This document shows, one piece after another, positions 7,886 through 16,401 of a stretch of 64,000 bases of DNA. Numbering within the stretch: the first letter of the stretch is position 1; each line of letters begins with the position of its first letter. Origin of the DNA: DAOMNN01 sp964404505 (GTDB lineage Bacteria > Pseudomonadota > Gammaproteobacteria > Burkholderiales > Rhodocyclaceae); contig CAYOKH010000003.1 in the NCBI GenBank assembly GCA_964404505.1, positions 4,590-68,589 on the forward strand. The letters run 5' to 3'. Both the position numbers and the translations under genes were made by a program. Below the pieces are notes generated by a model. The model made no database searches. It saw nothing but the letters and a program-made list of their open reading frames with translations, and was not told the DNA's origin.

Positions 7886-8631
7886 AGTATCAACCGCCCC
7901 CCGGGGAGCCGGCCGGCCTGTTCGAGGCGGGCGATCATGGGCAACAGATCCAGGCCGGTGCGTGCCTTCAGCGCCCGCGCATTCTCGCGCATTTCGGAAA
8001 GCGGCAGCGACACGCTCTCACCCTGCGCGGCGAGCGCGATCACGTTACCGCTGTCACAGGAGGGAAACGCGACCGCGCGATCCTCGAACGCGCTGATGAT
8101 GTGCTCGACACTGGACTTGAAGCCGCGCGAACGCCCGAACAGGTTAACCGCCATGAGACCCTGCTCCGAAAGTCGCGTACGCGCCGCCTGGTAGAACGGC
8201 AGCGTGTCGAGTGCACCGGCACGCGCGTTGCGGTCGAAGCCGTCCACCAGGATGTAGTCGAAGCGTCGATCCGATTCCAGCGCGAACCGGACGCCGTCGC
8301 CAATCTGAATCGTGAGCCGGCGATCTTCGTCAGGGAGTCGGAAGAACTGCTTCGCGGCCGCCACGACCCGCGGTTCGATCTCGACCACGTGAAGGCGCGT
8401 GTGCGGGAAGTGATGATAGAGAAAGCGGGTCAGCGACGCGGCGCCGAGCCCGATAAGCAAGGCATTGCGCGGCCAGGCGTCCGGTTTGAACAGCAGACCT
8501 GCCATCATCTCGCGCGTATAGGTCAGCTCCAGCGCATTCGGATCACGCAGCCGCATCGCGCCCTGTATCCACTCCGACCCGAAGTGCAGGAAGCGCACAC
8601 CGCCTTCCTCGCTGATTTCGATCGGCATCAT
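7882..8631 (-). CDS. Spermidine synthase-like protein (polyamine aminopropyltransferase fold)
   Basis: 249 aa. The SpeE-type Rossmann core reads ALLIGLGAASLTRFLYHHFP (about 57-76), then LHVVEIEPRVVAAAKQFF and IQIGDGVRFALES, ending the core at YILVDGFD. The aminopropyltransferase signature acidic residue followed by a family-typical Tyr is replaced by DGFDRNARAG, so true spermidine synthase activity is doubtful. Many such stand-alone proteins are of unknown function. It starts 3 bases after the mutS stop (tandem ATGs at 8631 and 8628) and overlaps the oxidoreductase gene. Confidence 0.75.
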   Translation of the reverse strand: MMPIEISEEGGVRFLHFGSEWIQGAMRLRDPNALELTYTREMMAGLLFKPDAWPRNALLIGLGAASLTRFLYHHFPHTRLHVVEIEPRVVAAAKQFFRLPDEDRRLTIQIGDGVRFALESDRRFDYILVDGFDRNARAGALDTLPFYQAARTRLSEQGLMAVNLFGRSRGFKSSVEHIISAFEDRAVAFPSCDSGNVIALAAQGESVSLPLSEMRENARALKARTGLDLLPMIARLEQAGRLPGGRLIL

Positions 8632-8634
8632 GCT

Positions 8635-11217
8635 TCAGCGGGCCAGGCGCTTGAGCGCGTAGAGCCGTTCGAGTGCCTCGCGCGGCGAAAGGCTGTCAGG
8701 ATCGATTTCGGCCAGTGCGGTCAGGGCAGGGTGGGATGGCGGTTCCGGATCGGTGTCGGTAAGCGCGGCGAACAGATCCGCCTGGGGTCCGGCGCCGATC
8801 TCGCGATTCTCCAGTGTGCGCAGACGCCGTCGCGCATCGCGAATGACCGATCCCGGCACACCCGCGAGCGCAGCGACTTCGATGCCGTAGCTCTGGCTGG
8901 CGGGGCCTTCCTCGAGGGCGTGAAGAAAGACGATGCGGTGGCGGTGTTCGACGGCGTCGAGATGCACGTTGGCGCATTCCGGGTGGTCGGCGTTGAGACG
9001 GGTGAGTTCGAAGTAATGCGTGGCGAAGAGCGTCAGGCAGCGGTTTCGCTGCAGCAGGTGCCGCGCGATCGCGAATGCGAGCGCCAGCCCGTCGAAGGTG
9101 GAGGTGCCGCGCCCGATCTCGTCCATCAGCACCAAGCTGCTCTCGGTGGTCGCCGTATCATTAAAAAACGCCTCGGTCATCTCGACCATGAAGGTCGAGC
9201 GGCCCGAGGCGAGATCGTCCGATGCGCCAATGCGCGTGTAGATGGCGTCGATCGGACCGATACGTGCCGAACCTGCCGGAACGAAGCTGCCGATATGCGC
9301 AAGCAGTGTGATCAGCGCCACCTGGCGCATGAAAGTCGATTTGCCCCCCATGTTCGGACCGGTGATGAGCAGCATGCGACGTGTGGGGGCCAAAATGCAG
9401 TCATTCGGGATGAAGTCCTCCACCTGGCGCTCGACCACCGGATGGCGTCCGGCCACGATTTCGAGAACGGGCTGGTCGACGAACTGCGGGCGAACATAGC
9501 CATTGCGCTGAGCCGCTTCGGCCAGCGCGGCAAGCCCGTCGAGTGCGGCCAGTGCCCTGGCGATGCGTTGCAGTTCCGCTATGTGCGGTGCAAGCGATTC
9601 GAGAAGATTCTCGAACAGCGCTTTCTCGCGCGCCAGGGCCCGCTCCTGCGCCGACAACGCCTTGTCCTCGAAGGTCTTGAGTTCCGGCGTGATGTAGCGT
9701 TCTGCGTTCTTGAGCGTCTGCCGGCGACGGTAGTCGTCGGGTACCTTCTCGGCGCTGGCGCGGCCGACCTCGATGTAGAAACCGTGGACGCGATTGAACT
9801 CGACCTTCAGGTTGGCTATCCCGGTGCGTTCCCGCTCGCGCGTCTCCAGCGCCATCAGGAACTCTCCGCAATTTGTCTGGATGGCGCGCAACTCGTCCAG
9901 TTCCTCGTCATAGCCGGGAGCGATCACACCCCCGTCGCGCACCACCGCAGCCGGCTCGGGTGCCACCGCGCGGGCGAGCAGTTCGAGTGCCTGCTGAGGG
10001 GTTTGCAGGGCTGACAGCAACTCGGACAGCAGTGTGCTTACGGGTTGCGCAACGAGCGCATGGATGGCGGGCAATCGCGCAAGGCTGTCGCGCAATGCCG
10101 CCAGATCGCGCGGCCAGGCACTGCGCAGCGCGATGCGCGCGGTGATCCGGTCCACGTCGGCCACGCCTTTCAGCGCGCCGCGCAGTCCTTCGAGCAGGCG
10201 CGTGTCGCCATCGGCGCTCAGTTCGCCAAGCGCTTCATGACGCAGTGCCGCTTCGCGGCGATTGCACAGGGGATGATGCAGGGCATGACGCAGCCAGCGC
10301 GATCCCATGCTGGTGACGCTGTGGTCGAGAAGGGAGAAGAGCGTGGGCGAGGCCTCGCCGCGCAGGGTTTCAGTCAGTTCCAGATTGCGGCGCGTGGCGG
10401 CATCCAGGCGGAGAAACTCGGACTCGCTCTCCACCACCAGACGGGTGATGTGCTCGAGACTCTGTCGCTGGGTGCTGCGGGCGTATTCGAATAGTGCGCC
10501 GGCGGCGGCGATCGAGACCCCCAGCTTGTCCGCACCGAAACCGGCAAGATCCCGGGTGCCGAAATGGCCGCTGAGGAGGCGCAAACCGGTCGCCTGATCG
10601 AACTGCCAGTCCGCGAGGCGGCGCAGCACCGGCGACAGCGATTCGACCAAAGGCAGGGAAAGGCCGTCCGGAACCAGCACTTCTGCCGGGCGCACGCGCT
10701 CGAACTGGCTCTGGAGCTGGTCGGACGGACATTCGAGGACGCGCAGGTCGCCGTTGGCCAGATTTAGCCACGCCAGTCCGAGCATGCCCCGGCCGAGGGT
10801 GGCCGCGAGCAGCAGGGAGTCCCTGCGATCGTCGAGCAGTGCGGCATCGGTCAGGGTCCCGGGTGTGACGATGCGGCTGACCGCGCGCGCCATCGGACCC
10901 TTCGCGGTTCCGGGTTCGCCGATCTGCTCGGCGATCACCACCGATTCGCCCAGCCTGACCAGGCGGGCGAGATACTGCTCGACCGCATGAAACGGCACGC
11001 CGGCCATCCTGATCGGCTGTCCTGCCGACTGACCGCGGGTGGTCAGCGTAATGTCGAGCAGGCGCGCGGCCTTCACGGCATCCTCGAAGAACAGCTCGTA
11101 GAAGTCGCCCATGCGATAGAACAGCAGCGTGTCCGGGTATTGCGCTTTCAGCCCGAGGTACTGCTGCATCATTGGACTGTGGTTGCCTATTGCATCAACC
11201 GCAGTTTCATGAGTCAT
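8635..11217 (-). CDS. mutS: DNA mismatch repair protein MutS (contains an adapter-like segment)
   Basis: 860 aa from the ATG at 11217 (an upstream TTG at 11235 is less likely). MutS recognises mismatches and starts repair. Domain I mismatch contact is FYRMGDFYELF, the Walker A is ITGPNMGGKSTF, the Walker B area is LVLMDEIGRGTSTFDG, and the composite-site motif is LFATHYFEL. Between MTEA and SLVLMDE, where the family has a pattern like xxILxxATxx, it reads FFNDTATTES (about residues 684-693). That peptide is the translation of Illumina P5 sequence (see findings), so the true protein probably differs there. The length is unchanged and the frame is open, so the gene is otherwise intact. Confidence 0.95.
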   Translation of the reverse strand: MTHETAVDAIGNHSPMMQQYLGLKAQYPDTLLFYRMGDFYELFFEDAVKAARLLDITLTTRGQSAGQPIRMAGVPFHAVEQYLARLVRLGESVVIAEQIGEPGTAKGPMARAVSRIVTPGTLTDAALLDDRRDSLLLAATLGRGMLGLAWLNLANGDLRVLECPSDQLQSQFERVRPAEVLVPDGLSLPLVESLSPVLRRLADWQFDQATGLRLLSGHFGTRDLAGFGADKLGVSIAAAGALFEYARSTQRQSLEHITRLVVESESEFLRLDAATRRNLELTETLRGEASPTLFSLLDHSVTSMGSRWLRHALHHPLCNRREAALRHEALGELSADGDTRLLEGLRGALKGVADVDRITARIALRSAWPRDLAALRDSLARLPAIHALVAQPVSTLLSELLSALQTPQQALELLARAVAPEPAAVVRDGGVIAPGYDEELDELRAIQTNCGEFLMALETRERERTGIANLKVEFNRVHGFYIEVGRASAEKVPDDYRRRQTLKNAERYITPELKTFEDKALSAQERALAREKALFENLLESLAPHIAELQRIARALAALDGLAALAEAAQRNGYVRPQFVDQPVLEIVAGRHPVVERQVEDFIPNDCILAPTRRMLLITGPNMGGKSTFMRQVALITLLAHIGSFVPAGSARIGPIDAIYTRIGASDDLASGRSTFMVEMTEAFFNDTATTESSLVLMDEIGRGTSTFDGLALAFAIARHLLQRNRCLTLFATHYFELTRLNADHPECANVHLDAVEHRHRIVFLHALEEGPASQSYGIEVAALAGVPGSVIRDARRRLRTLENREIGAGPQADLFAALTDTDPEPPSHPALTALAEIDPDSLSPREALERLYALKRLAR
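9141..9168 (-). other. Illumina P5 flow-cell oligo sequence embedded in mutS (probable assembly artefact)
   Basis: Read on the minus strand, 9168 to 9141 is six T residues, then AATGATACGGCG, then ACCACCGAGA. This matches the P5 flow-cell oligonucleotide, including part of its poly-T linker, over 28 bases. After the match the sequence departs from the adapter and returns to normal mutS. The last 13 bases (GCGACCACCGAGA) could also be genuine mutS coding for ATTE, which would explain where the chimera formed. Confidence 0.9.
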
Positions 11218-11841
11218 GACGTTTCTCTGTATCAAGCGATCGATCCACTGTGATTACTGCCGATGCGGTACCGCGTGTCGTGGGCCGAAAGCATTCGGAT
11301 GCCTTCATCCACGCCCGTCCCTTCGACGTGGCTTCCCTGGGCAACTTTCAAGACCTGTGCCGGCTGCGCGGTCCTGTCGGAAAAGCCGCGCCGAACACGC
11401 CACGACATTCGACGCGCGCACCGTCAATCCGCTCCGGCCGGGGCAACATGTTACCAGTACCGACTGCGCCGGGCGCCGGCGTGTAGTCTGCGCGCATTAC
11501 GTGATGTGGATCCGCCGCTGCGAGAGCCCGATCCACGGGCAAATGCGCCAGCCCGTCGTCCCTCGAGACATGACGCCGCGTCTCCGGGATGACGCCAGGT
11601 CAAACGGGTTATCCTACGCATCGATCACTCATAGCAACGGGTCAGGGATGCCGAGATCGTCTTTGTTCGCCACTCCACGGGGATTCGCCGCAACTGCGTT
11701 TGCCGGCGAACACACGGGGATCGAACTCGAGCACGGACGCGAGCGCCTGGAACGGGCCGGCGCACTGTGTACGGCAGCTGAAGCACCCCATTTGCGCGCA
11801 GACCTCTTGTCGATGCGCACGCAAGCGCGGTGGTTTGCGGC
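11218..11841 (+). other. Non-coding gap between mutS and the AraC-type gene
   Basis: About 620 bases between divergent genes. Several short open frames exist on both strands, but none has a recognisable product together with a ribosome site, and I see no tRNA, terminator or repeat. It must hold the mutS-operon promoter and the promoter of the AraC-type gene, which I cannot place with confidence. Confidence 0.5.
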
Positions 11842-12975
11842 ATGTACCTGAGCATTGCAGATCTCCTGCTCGTCACCAGCATCGTCCAGTCCCTGGCACT
11901 GGCGGTTTTTCTGCTGCTGCCTGCCAATATCGGGCTGGTCAGCAATCGTCTGCTCCTGGCGACGGTAATCTGTTTCGCAGCCTGGCTGACCGAGATCTTT
12001 CTCTATGGAACCGGTCTGGCATTGAAGCACCCGAATCTCGCCTATCTCGGCACCTTGCTGGGTCTTTTGCAGGCCGGCACGCTCCTGCTCTATGCCAGAT
12101 CGCTCATGTACCGCGATTTCAGGCTGCGCCCGGAACACATGGTTCATACCTTGCTGTTCTGGGTGGTCTCGGCGATTTTCCTGGTCGAGTACTATCTACA
12201 GCCCACCGAGGTGAAGCTTCAGATCCTGATGCAGCGAGATCACCCGGGCGTGCTGACTTCGCCACTGCTGGCGGTCGCGATACACTTGGTATTTCTCGGT
12301 TACCTCTATGCGACGATCCGCACGATCAATCGTTTCGGTCTGGATATTCGCCAGGTCTTCTCCAACATCGAAAGCAAGCAGCTCGCATGGCTGCGCGTCT
12401 TGCTGATTGGCTATTCGGTCGTGTGGACGGTCAGCATGGTCTATTGCCTTTCCGCCCACGTATTCAAGAGCAGTGCGGGCGCCGATTGGGTCGTCGCGAT
12501 CGGTGCCATCACCGGCTTCCTGTTCATCAACTACCTGCTTCTCAATGCCCTGCGTCAACCCATCATTTTCTCGGGACTCAGCGCCGAGGAGGCGGAACTC
12601 CTGGCAGCAGGTCAGGAAACCAGTCCCGCGCCCAGTCCCGACACCGCCCTCATCGACCGGCTGGCTGGGCACATGGACGAGGCCAAACCACATCTCAACT
12701 CGAACCTCACCGTGGAGCAGCTCGCCAGGCAGCTGGCGGTGCTGCCCCGCGAGCTTTCCCGGGCGATCAAGCAGGGCTTCGGCCAGAACTTTTTCGAATT
12801 CGTGAGTGCTCATCGTGTGGAGGAGGCGAAGCGTCGCTTGGACGACGTGGCCAATACTTCCAGCATCCTCGACGTCATGTACGATTCGGGCTTCAACTCC
12901 AAGTCGGTATTCAATACCGCCTTCAAGAAGGCGACCGGGGTGACACCAACCCAGTATCGGGCGCAGCGCGATTAG
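11842..12975 (+). CDS. AraC-family transcriptional regulator with multi-helix membrane domain
   Basis: 377 aa. The first about 230 residues are a string of hydrophobic helices (for example IADLLLVTSIVQSLALAVFLLL, LLFWVVSAIFLVEYYL, LLAVAIHLVFLGYLYA, WVVAIGAITGFLFINYLLL), about seven in total. The C-terminal about 100 residues are an AraC/XylS helix-turn-helix pair: NLTVEQLARQLAVLPRELSRAI for the first helix-turn-helix and SILDVMYDSGFNSKSVFNTAFKKATGVTPTQYR for the second. It is therefore probably a membrane-anchored DNA-binding protein sensing an unknown signal. A GTG at 11830 would add four residues; the ATG at 11842 is preferred. No metabolic partner is adjacent. Confidence 0.85.
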   Translation: MYLSIADLLLVTSIVQSLALAVFLLLPANIGLVSNRLLLATVICFAAWLTEIFLYGTGLALKHPNLAYLGTLLGLLQAGTLLLYARSLMYRDFRLRPEHMVHTLLFWVVSAIFLVEYYLQPTEVKLQILMQRDHPGVLTSPLLAVAIHLVFLGYLYATIRTINRFGLDIRQVFSNIESKQLAWLRVLLIGYSVVWTVSMVYCLSAHVFKSSAGADWVVAIGAITGFLFINYLLLNALRQPIIFSGLSAEEAELLAAGQETSPAPSPDTALIDRLAGHMDEAKPHLNSNLTVEQLARQLAVLPRELSRAIKQGFGQNFFEFVSAHRVEEAKRRLDDVANTSSILDVMYDSGFNSKSVFNTAFKKATGVTPTQYRAQRD

Positions 12976-13225
12976 TTTCGGACCCCCTTGGGCGCCCGTT
13001 TGCGGTTCGACTTTTCGCACGACCCGGAACGAACCCGTATCTATTTGAAAAAACGCGGGTTTTGCGGCCTGCCTTGCATCGTACGAGTTCCCCTTCGCGA
13101 ACGACTGCCGTTGCCGGTTTCCCTACCATTGTTCTCCAGGAAGTGAGCGACGGGGCAGTGGATAGCCCCTCCCGCAAACGCCTATCCGTAACAAGCCAAC
13201 GACATTCGAACCAAGGAGCACTCTC

Positions 13226-13816
13226 ATGAAACCCGTACTTCGCAAGACTCTAGTTGCATTCGCCGCAGTCACCGCACTCAACCTGTCGCTGATAGGCAAC
13301 GCCTCGGCGCACTGCGACGCCCTCGATGGCCCGGTCATCAGCGAGGCGCGAAGCGCCTTGTCCGCGGGAGACGTAACACCGCTGCTGAAGTGGGTGCCGG
13401 CCGCGGATGAAGGCAAGATCAAGACGGTATTCGACAAGGCAGTCCGCGTCCGCAAGCACGGCGGCGATGCGCAGGAGTTCGCCGACCACCAGTTGTTCGC
13501 GACCCTCGTGGAAGTCCATCGCGCCTCAGAGGGTGCGCCGTTCAGCGGCATAAAACCGGCCGGCAATATCGATCCGGCAGTGAAGGCCGCTGACGCGGCG
13601 CTGGCAAACGGTGACATCGACGCGCTGGTCGCCAAGTTCGCTCACAAGTTCGAGGAGAACGCACGGGAGCGCTTCGCCACTGCCCTGAAGGCCAAGGCAA
13701 AAGCGGACGAGAGCGTTGCCGAAGGTCGGGAGTTCGTTGATGCATACGTCCAGTACGTCCATTATCTGGAAAATGTGCACAATGCCATCGCGGCTGACGC
13801 TGCACACGCCCACTAA
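13226..13816 (+). CDS. Exported protein of the DUF6448 type
   Basis: 196 aa with a clear signal peptide (about 1-28, cut near NASAHC). The mature part is mostly helical and acidic and matches the pattern I associate with DUF6448: SAHCDALDGPVISEAR, VTPLLKWVPAADE, VEVHRASEGAPFSGIKPAG, RFATALKAKAKADESV and the C-terminal EFVDAYVQYVHYLENVHNAI. It has a His-containing tail (AHAH). Function is unknown. The start is well supported by AAGGAG seven bases upstream. A perfect hairpin follows the stop codon. Confidence 0.8.
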   Translation: MKPVLRKTLVAFAAVTALNLSLIGNASAHCDALDGPVISEARSALSAGDVTPLLKWVPAADEGKIKTVFDKAVRVRKHGGDAQEFADHQLFATLVEVHRASEGAPFSGIKPAGNIDPAVKAADAALANGDIDALVAKFAHKFEENARERFATALKAKAKADESVAEGREFVDAYVQYVHYLENVHNAIAADAAHAH

Positions 13817-13822
13817 GAGGTG

Positions 13823-13854
13823 ATGGACTCCCCCTTGAAAAAGGGGGAGTCCAT
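13823..13854 (+). terminator. Perfect 14-bp hairpin after the DUF6448-type gene
   Basis: ATGGACTCCCCCTT and its exact complement enclose a GAAA tetraloop, 7 bases after the stop at 13816. There is no T-tract, so it may be a transcript-stabilising or transcription-slowing stem rather than a classical terminator. The CCCCTTGAA core recurs in the repeat element at 24550-24852. Confidence 0.6.
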
Positions 13855-13892
13855 ACCGTCACGACAGTTGTCGGCCTTGGTCGACCGCCGGC

Positions 13893-14582
13893 GTGCGGGA
13901 ACTTGGCAAGCGGGGAAAGCATTTGGCCACGGTGACCGACACCGCGATCGATATCTACTGCGAACGCACCTCACCCGCCTTCTGGGCGGAACCGGTGAAT
14001 GCATTGACCAATGCATCCTTCATCCTTGCGGCAGTCGCGCTGGTGGTGTTGATGCGGCGGGCCGGTGTGCGGGGGCGCGTGACGGCGTGGTTTCTGATCG
14101 CGAACGTGGCGGTGATCGGCATCGGCAGCTTCCTGTTTCACACCTACGCGAACCGCACGACCCTGTGGGCCGACGTGGTGCCGATCTTCATCTACCAGCT
14201 CGCCTTCGTGGCCCTTTATGCGCGTAACGTCGCCGGTTTCGGGCGCGTCGCGGTGGCGGGCACGACCGGCTTGTTCATGGCATGCACCGTGGGTTTCGGC
14301 ATGCTTCCACGCGAGTGGCTGAACGGCTCGCTCGCCTATGGCGGGGCCTTGGTGTTCATCGCGGCGATTTCCGCGTACCACTGTGCGACGCGCAAGCGCG
14401 AGCGCTGGATTCTGTGGCTGGCCGCCGGGGTGTTCCTGGTGTCACTGGGCTTTCGCTCGATCGACTTGCTCGCATGCGGATGGTCCGCGCTCGGCACCCA
14501 CTTTCTGTGGCATCTGCTCAACGGTGTGGTCTTGTACCTGACCACGCGGGCCTACCTGCTTAACCAGGCGACTTCGAGGTGA
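13893..14582 (+). CDS. Ceramidase-like multi-pass membrane protein
   Basis: 229 aa with about seven membrane helices. It carries the hallmarks of the alkaline ceramidase/CREST hydrolase superfamily: IDIYCERTSPAFWAEPVNAL at the N-terminus, IGSFLFHTYA (conserved S and H), LWADVVPIFIYQ (conserved D) and a C-terminal GTHFLWHLLNG (two H). These Ser, His and Asp residues form the zinc amidase site in the family. Substrate in a bacterium is unknown. The start is uncertain: GTG at 13893, TTG at 13923 or GTG at 13932 all keep the conserved core. Confidence 0.75.
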   Translation: MRELGKRGKHLATVTDTAIDIYCERTSPAFWAEPVNALTNASFILAAVALVVLMRRAGVRGRVTAWFLIANVAVIGIGSFLFHTYANRTTLWADVVPIFIYQLAFVALYARNVAGFGRVAVAGTTGLFMACTVGFGMLPREWLNGSLAYGGALVFIAAISAYHCATRKRERWILWLAAGVFLVSLGFRSIDLLACGWSALGTHFLWHLLNGVVLYLTTRAYLLNQATSR

Positions 14583-14599
14583 CCGCCGCCACGGCGGTC
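14581..14599 (+). terminator. Short hairpin between convergent genes
   Basis: GACCGCC and GGCGGTC form a 7-bp stem in the 18-base gap between the ceramidase-like gene and suhB, which converge. There is no T-tract on either strand, so the role is uncertain. Confidence 0.35.
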
Positions 14600-14600
14600 G

Positions 14601-15398
14601 TCAGGCCGGAAGGTCGGTCGGTAGGTGGGACTGGATCACCGGCAGCAGTTGCGCGAAGACCTTGGGCGTGCCCGCTACGACGTTGCCGGAGGCGAGGAAT
14701 GCAGATTCGCCGGCAAGGTCCGACACCAGGCCGCCAGCCTCCTGTATGAGCAGCGTTCCCGCGGCCATATCCCAGGAGCGCAGGCCGAACTCCCAGAATC
14801 CATCGAGACGTCCGCAGGCGACATAGGCCAGATCCAGCGCCGCGGCGCCAGGGCGGCGGATGCCCGCGGTCTTCTGCGTGAGCTCGCGAAATATCGCAAG
14901 ATAGGGTTCGATGTGGTCGAATTCGCGAAAGGGGAAGCCGGTACCGATGAGCGACTCGTTCAGTCGCGTGCGCCTGCTCACGCGGATGCGCCGGTCGTTG
15001 AGGAAGGCCCCGCTTCCCCTGGTCGCGGTGAAGAGTTCATTGCGCGTCGGGTCGAAAACGACCGCCTGTTCCAGGACGCCATTCTTCGCCAATGCAATCG
15101 AAATCGCGTACTGCGGAAAGCCGTGAATGAAATTGGTCGTTCCGTCGAGCGGATCGATGATCCACTGGTACTCGCTCTGGCCGGACTCGCCGGACTCCTC
15201 TGCTAGAATGCTGTGCTGCGGGTAGGTCTCGCGCAGGACGTCGATGATCGCTGCCTCGGCGGCGCGATCGATCTCGGTCACGAAGTCGTTCGGCGACTTG
15301 GATTGGACCGTCACGAGATCGAGTTGCAGCGAGGCCCTGCTGATGAGGCTGGCTGCGCGGCGAGCGGCCTTCACGGCGATGTTCAATGTGGGGTGCAT
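14601..15398 (-). CDS. suhB: Inositol monophosphatase family protein SuhB
   Basis: 265 aa, Mg2+-dependent sugar-phosphate phosphatase. In gamma-proteobacteria SuhB also joins the ribosomal antitermination complex. The metal motifs are ILAEESG (Glu67, Glu68), IDPLDGTTNFIHGFP (Asp82, Asp85) and RSWDMAAGTLLIQEAGG near the C-terminus. The ATG at 15398 (MHPTLNIAVKAAR) matches family starts; the open frame extends further upstream without support. It is divergent from trmJ, the same arrangement as in E. coli. Confidence 0.95.
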   Translation of the reverse strand: MHPTLNIAVKAARRAASLISRASLQLDLVTVQSKSPNDFVTEIDRAAEAAIIDVLRETYPQHSILAEESGESGQSEYQWIIDPLDGTTNFIHGFPQYAISIALAKNGVLEQAVVFDPTRNELFTATRGSGAFLNDRRIRVSRRTRLNESLIGTGFPFREFDHIEPYLAIFRELTQKTAGIRRPGAAALDLAYVACGRLDGFWEFGLRSWDMAAGTLLIQEAGGLVSDLAGESAFLASGNVVAGTPKVFAQLLPVIQSHLPTDLPA

Positions 15399-15624
15399 GG
15401 ATCTTGTCTCGATGTCGGAGCGCCGTCTGACTGCGACTCCGCGGAAGTGAATTCGAAAAACAGATGATTTTAACCCAGATCCCGCAGTTGAACTGGCACC
15501 GTGACGCAATCCGTACGCGGGTCGCGTGTCGCCATCAGGCGGGCCTGATCGGGTGCACGAAAGCAGTCACGCTTGCGATGGCGCTCGACTTGACCGGCCG
15601 TCGCCTTCCGTGTGCGCAGCGGCG

Positions 15625-16353
15625 ATGAACGGCGTCATCGCGCTCGACCGTGTCCGGATCGTGCTGAGTTGCACATCCCACCCGGGAAACATCGGTGCCG
15701 CCGCGCGTGCGATGAAGACCATGGGTTTCACGCGCCTCTGTCTGGTCGAACCTTCACACTTCCCGGATCCCGTAGCGGATGCCCGCGCCTCGGGAGCCGG
15801 CGACATTCTCGAGCATGCCTGCGTCGTCGGGACGCTTCATGAGGCGCTGCAGGGAACAGTGCTGTCGGCCGCGGTGACCGGGCGACGGCGCGAATGGTCG
15901 GTGCCTGCGCGATACGCGCGCGAGGCGGCGCCGGAGATCCTTTCCTGCACCGCACAGGGTGACGTCGCACTGGTGTTCGGCACGGAGACGAGCGGATTGA
16001 CGAACGAGGAAGTGGCGCTGTGCTCCATGCCGGTAACGATTCCGGCCCATCCGCAGTTTCCCTCCCTGAATCTCGGTGCTGCGGTGCAGTTGCTTTGTTA
16101 CGAGCTCAGGATGGCCGCGATCGAGCCGGCTGCGCCGCCCGGGTTTGTCGGCAAACTGGCATCATTCGACGAGATCGAGGAATTCCACCGTCATTTGCTG
16201 CGGGTGATGACCGAAAGCGGCTTCTACGACCCGGACAACCCGAAGCGGTTGGTGCCGCGCGTGCGGCGACTGTTCGGCCGCATTCGCCTCGAGCGCGAGG
16301 AAATAAACATTCTTCGCGGCATTCTCGGTGCACTCGAGCGAAAACCTGATTAA
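15625..16353 (+). CDS. trmJ: tRNA (cytidine/uridine-2'-O-)-methyltransferase TrmJ
   Basis: 242 aa, SPOUT/TrmH-type enzyme that 2'-O-methylates position 32 of tRNAs. Visible motifs are IVLSCTSHPGNIGAAARAMKTMGF (motif 1, with the substrate Asn), ALVFGTETSGLTNEEV (motif 2) and IPAHPQFPSLNLGAAVQLLCYE (motif 3, SAM knot). The ATG at 15625 gives the family N-terminus (MNGVIALDRVRIVL); upstream codons look non-coding. It opens the trmJ-cysE-iscR series. Confidence 0.93.
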   Translation: MNGVIALDRVRIVLSCTSHPGNIGAAARAMKTMGFTRLCLVEPSHFPDPVADARASGAGDILEHACVVGTLHEALQGTVLSAAVTGRRREWSVPARYAREAAPEILSCTAQGDVALVFGTETSGLTNEEVALCSMPVTIPAHPQFPSLNLGAAVQLLCYELRMAAIEPAAPPGFVGKLASFDEIEEFHRHLLRVMTESGFYDPDNPKRLVPRVRRLFGRIRLEREEINILRGILGALERKPD

Positions 16354-16401
16354 AATAGTCAACTATAGTGTGCACAGTACCTGACACGGGAGGTTCAAGC
16401 G

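Noticed and set aside
7882..8631. Calling this gene speE (spermidine synthase)
   Set aside because: The aminopropyltransferase signature residues after the core motif are not conserved; only the fold is supported.
8101..10014. A 637-codon open frame on the strand opposite mutS
   Set aside because: It has no recognisable domain and arises from GC-rich codon bias; mutS on the other strand is a clear family match.
12976..13080. Hairpin-like AACCCG/CGGGTT pair after the AraC-type gene
   Set aside because: The stem is only 6 bp with a loop of about 18 bases; too weak for a terminator.
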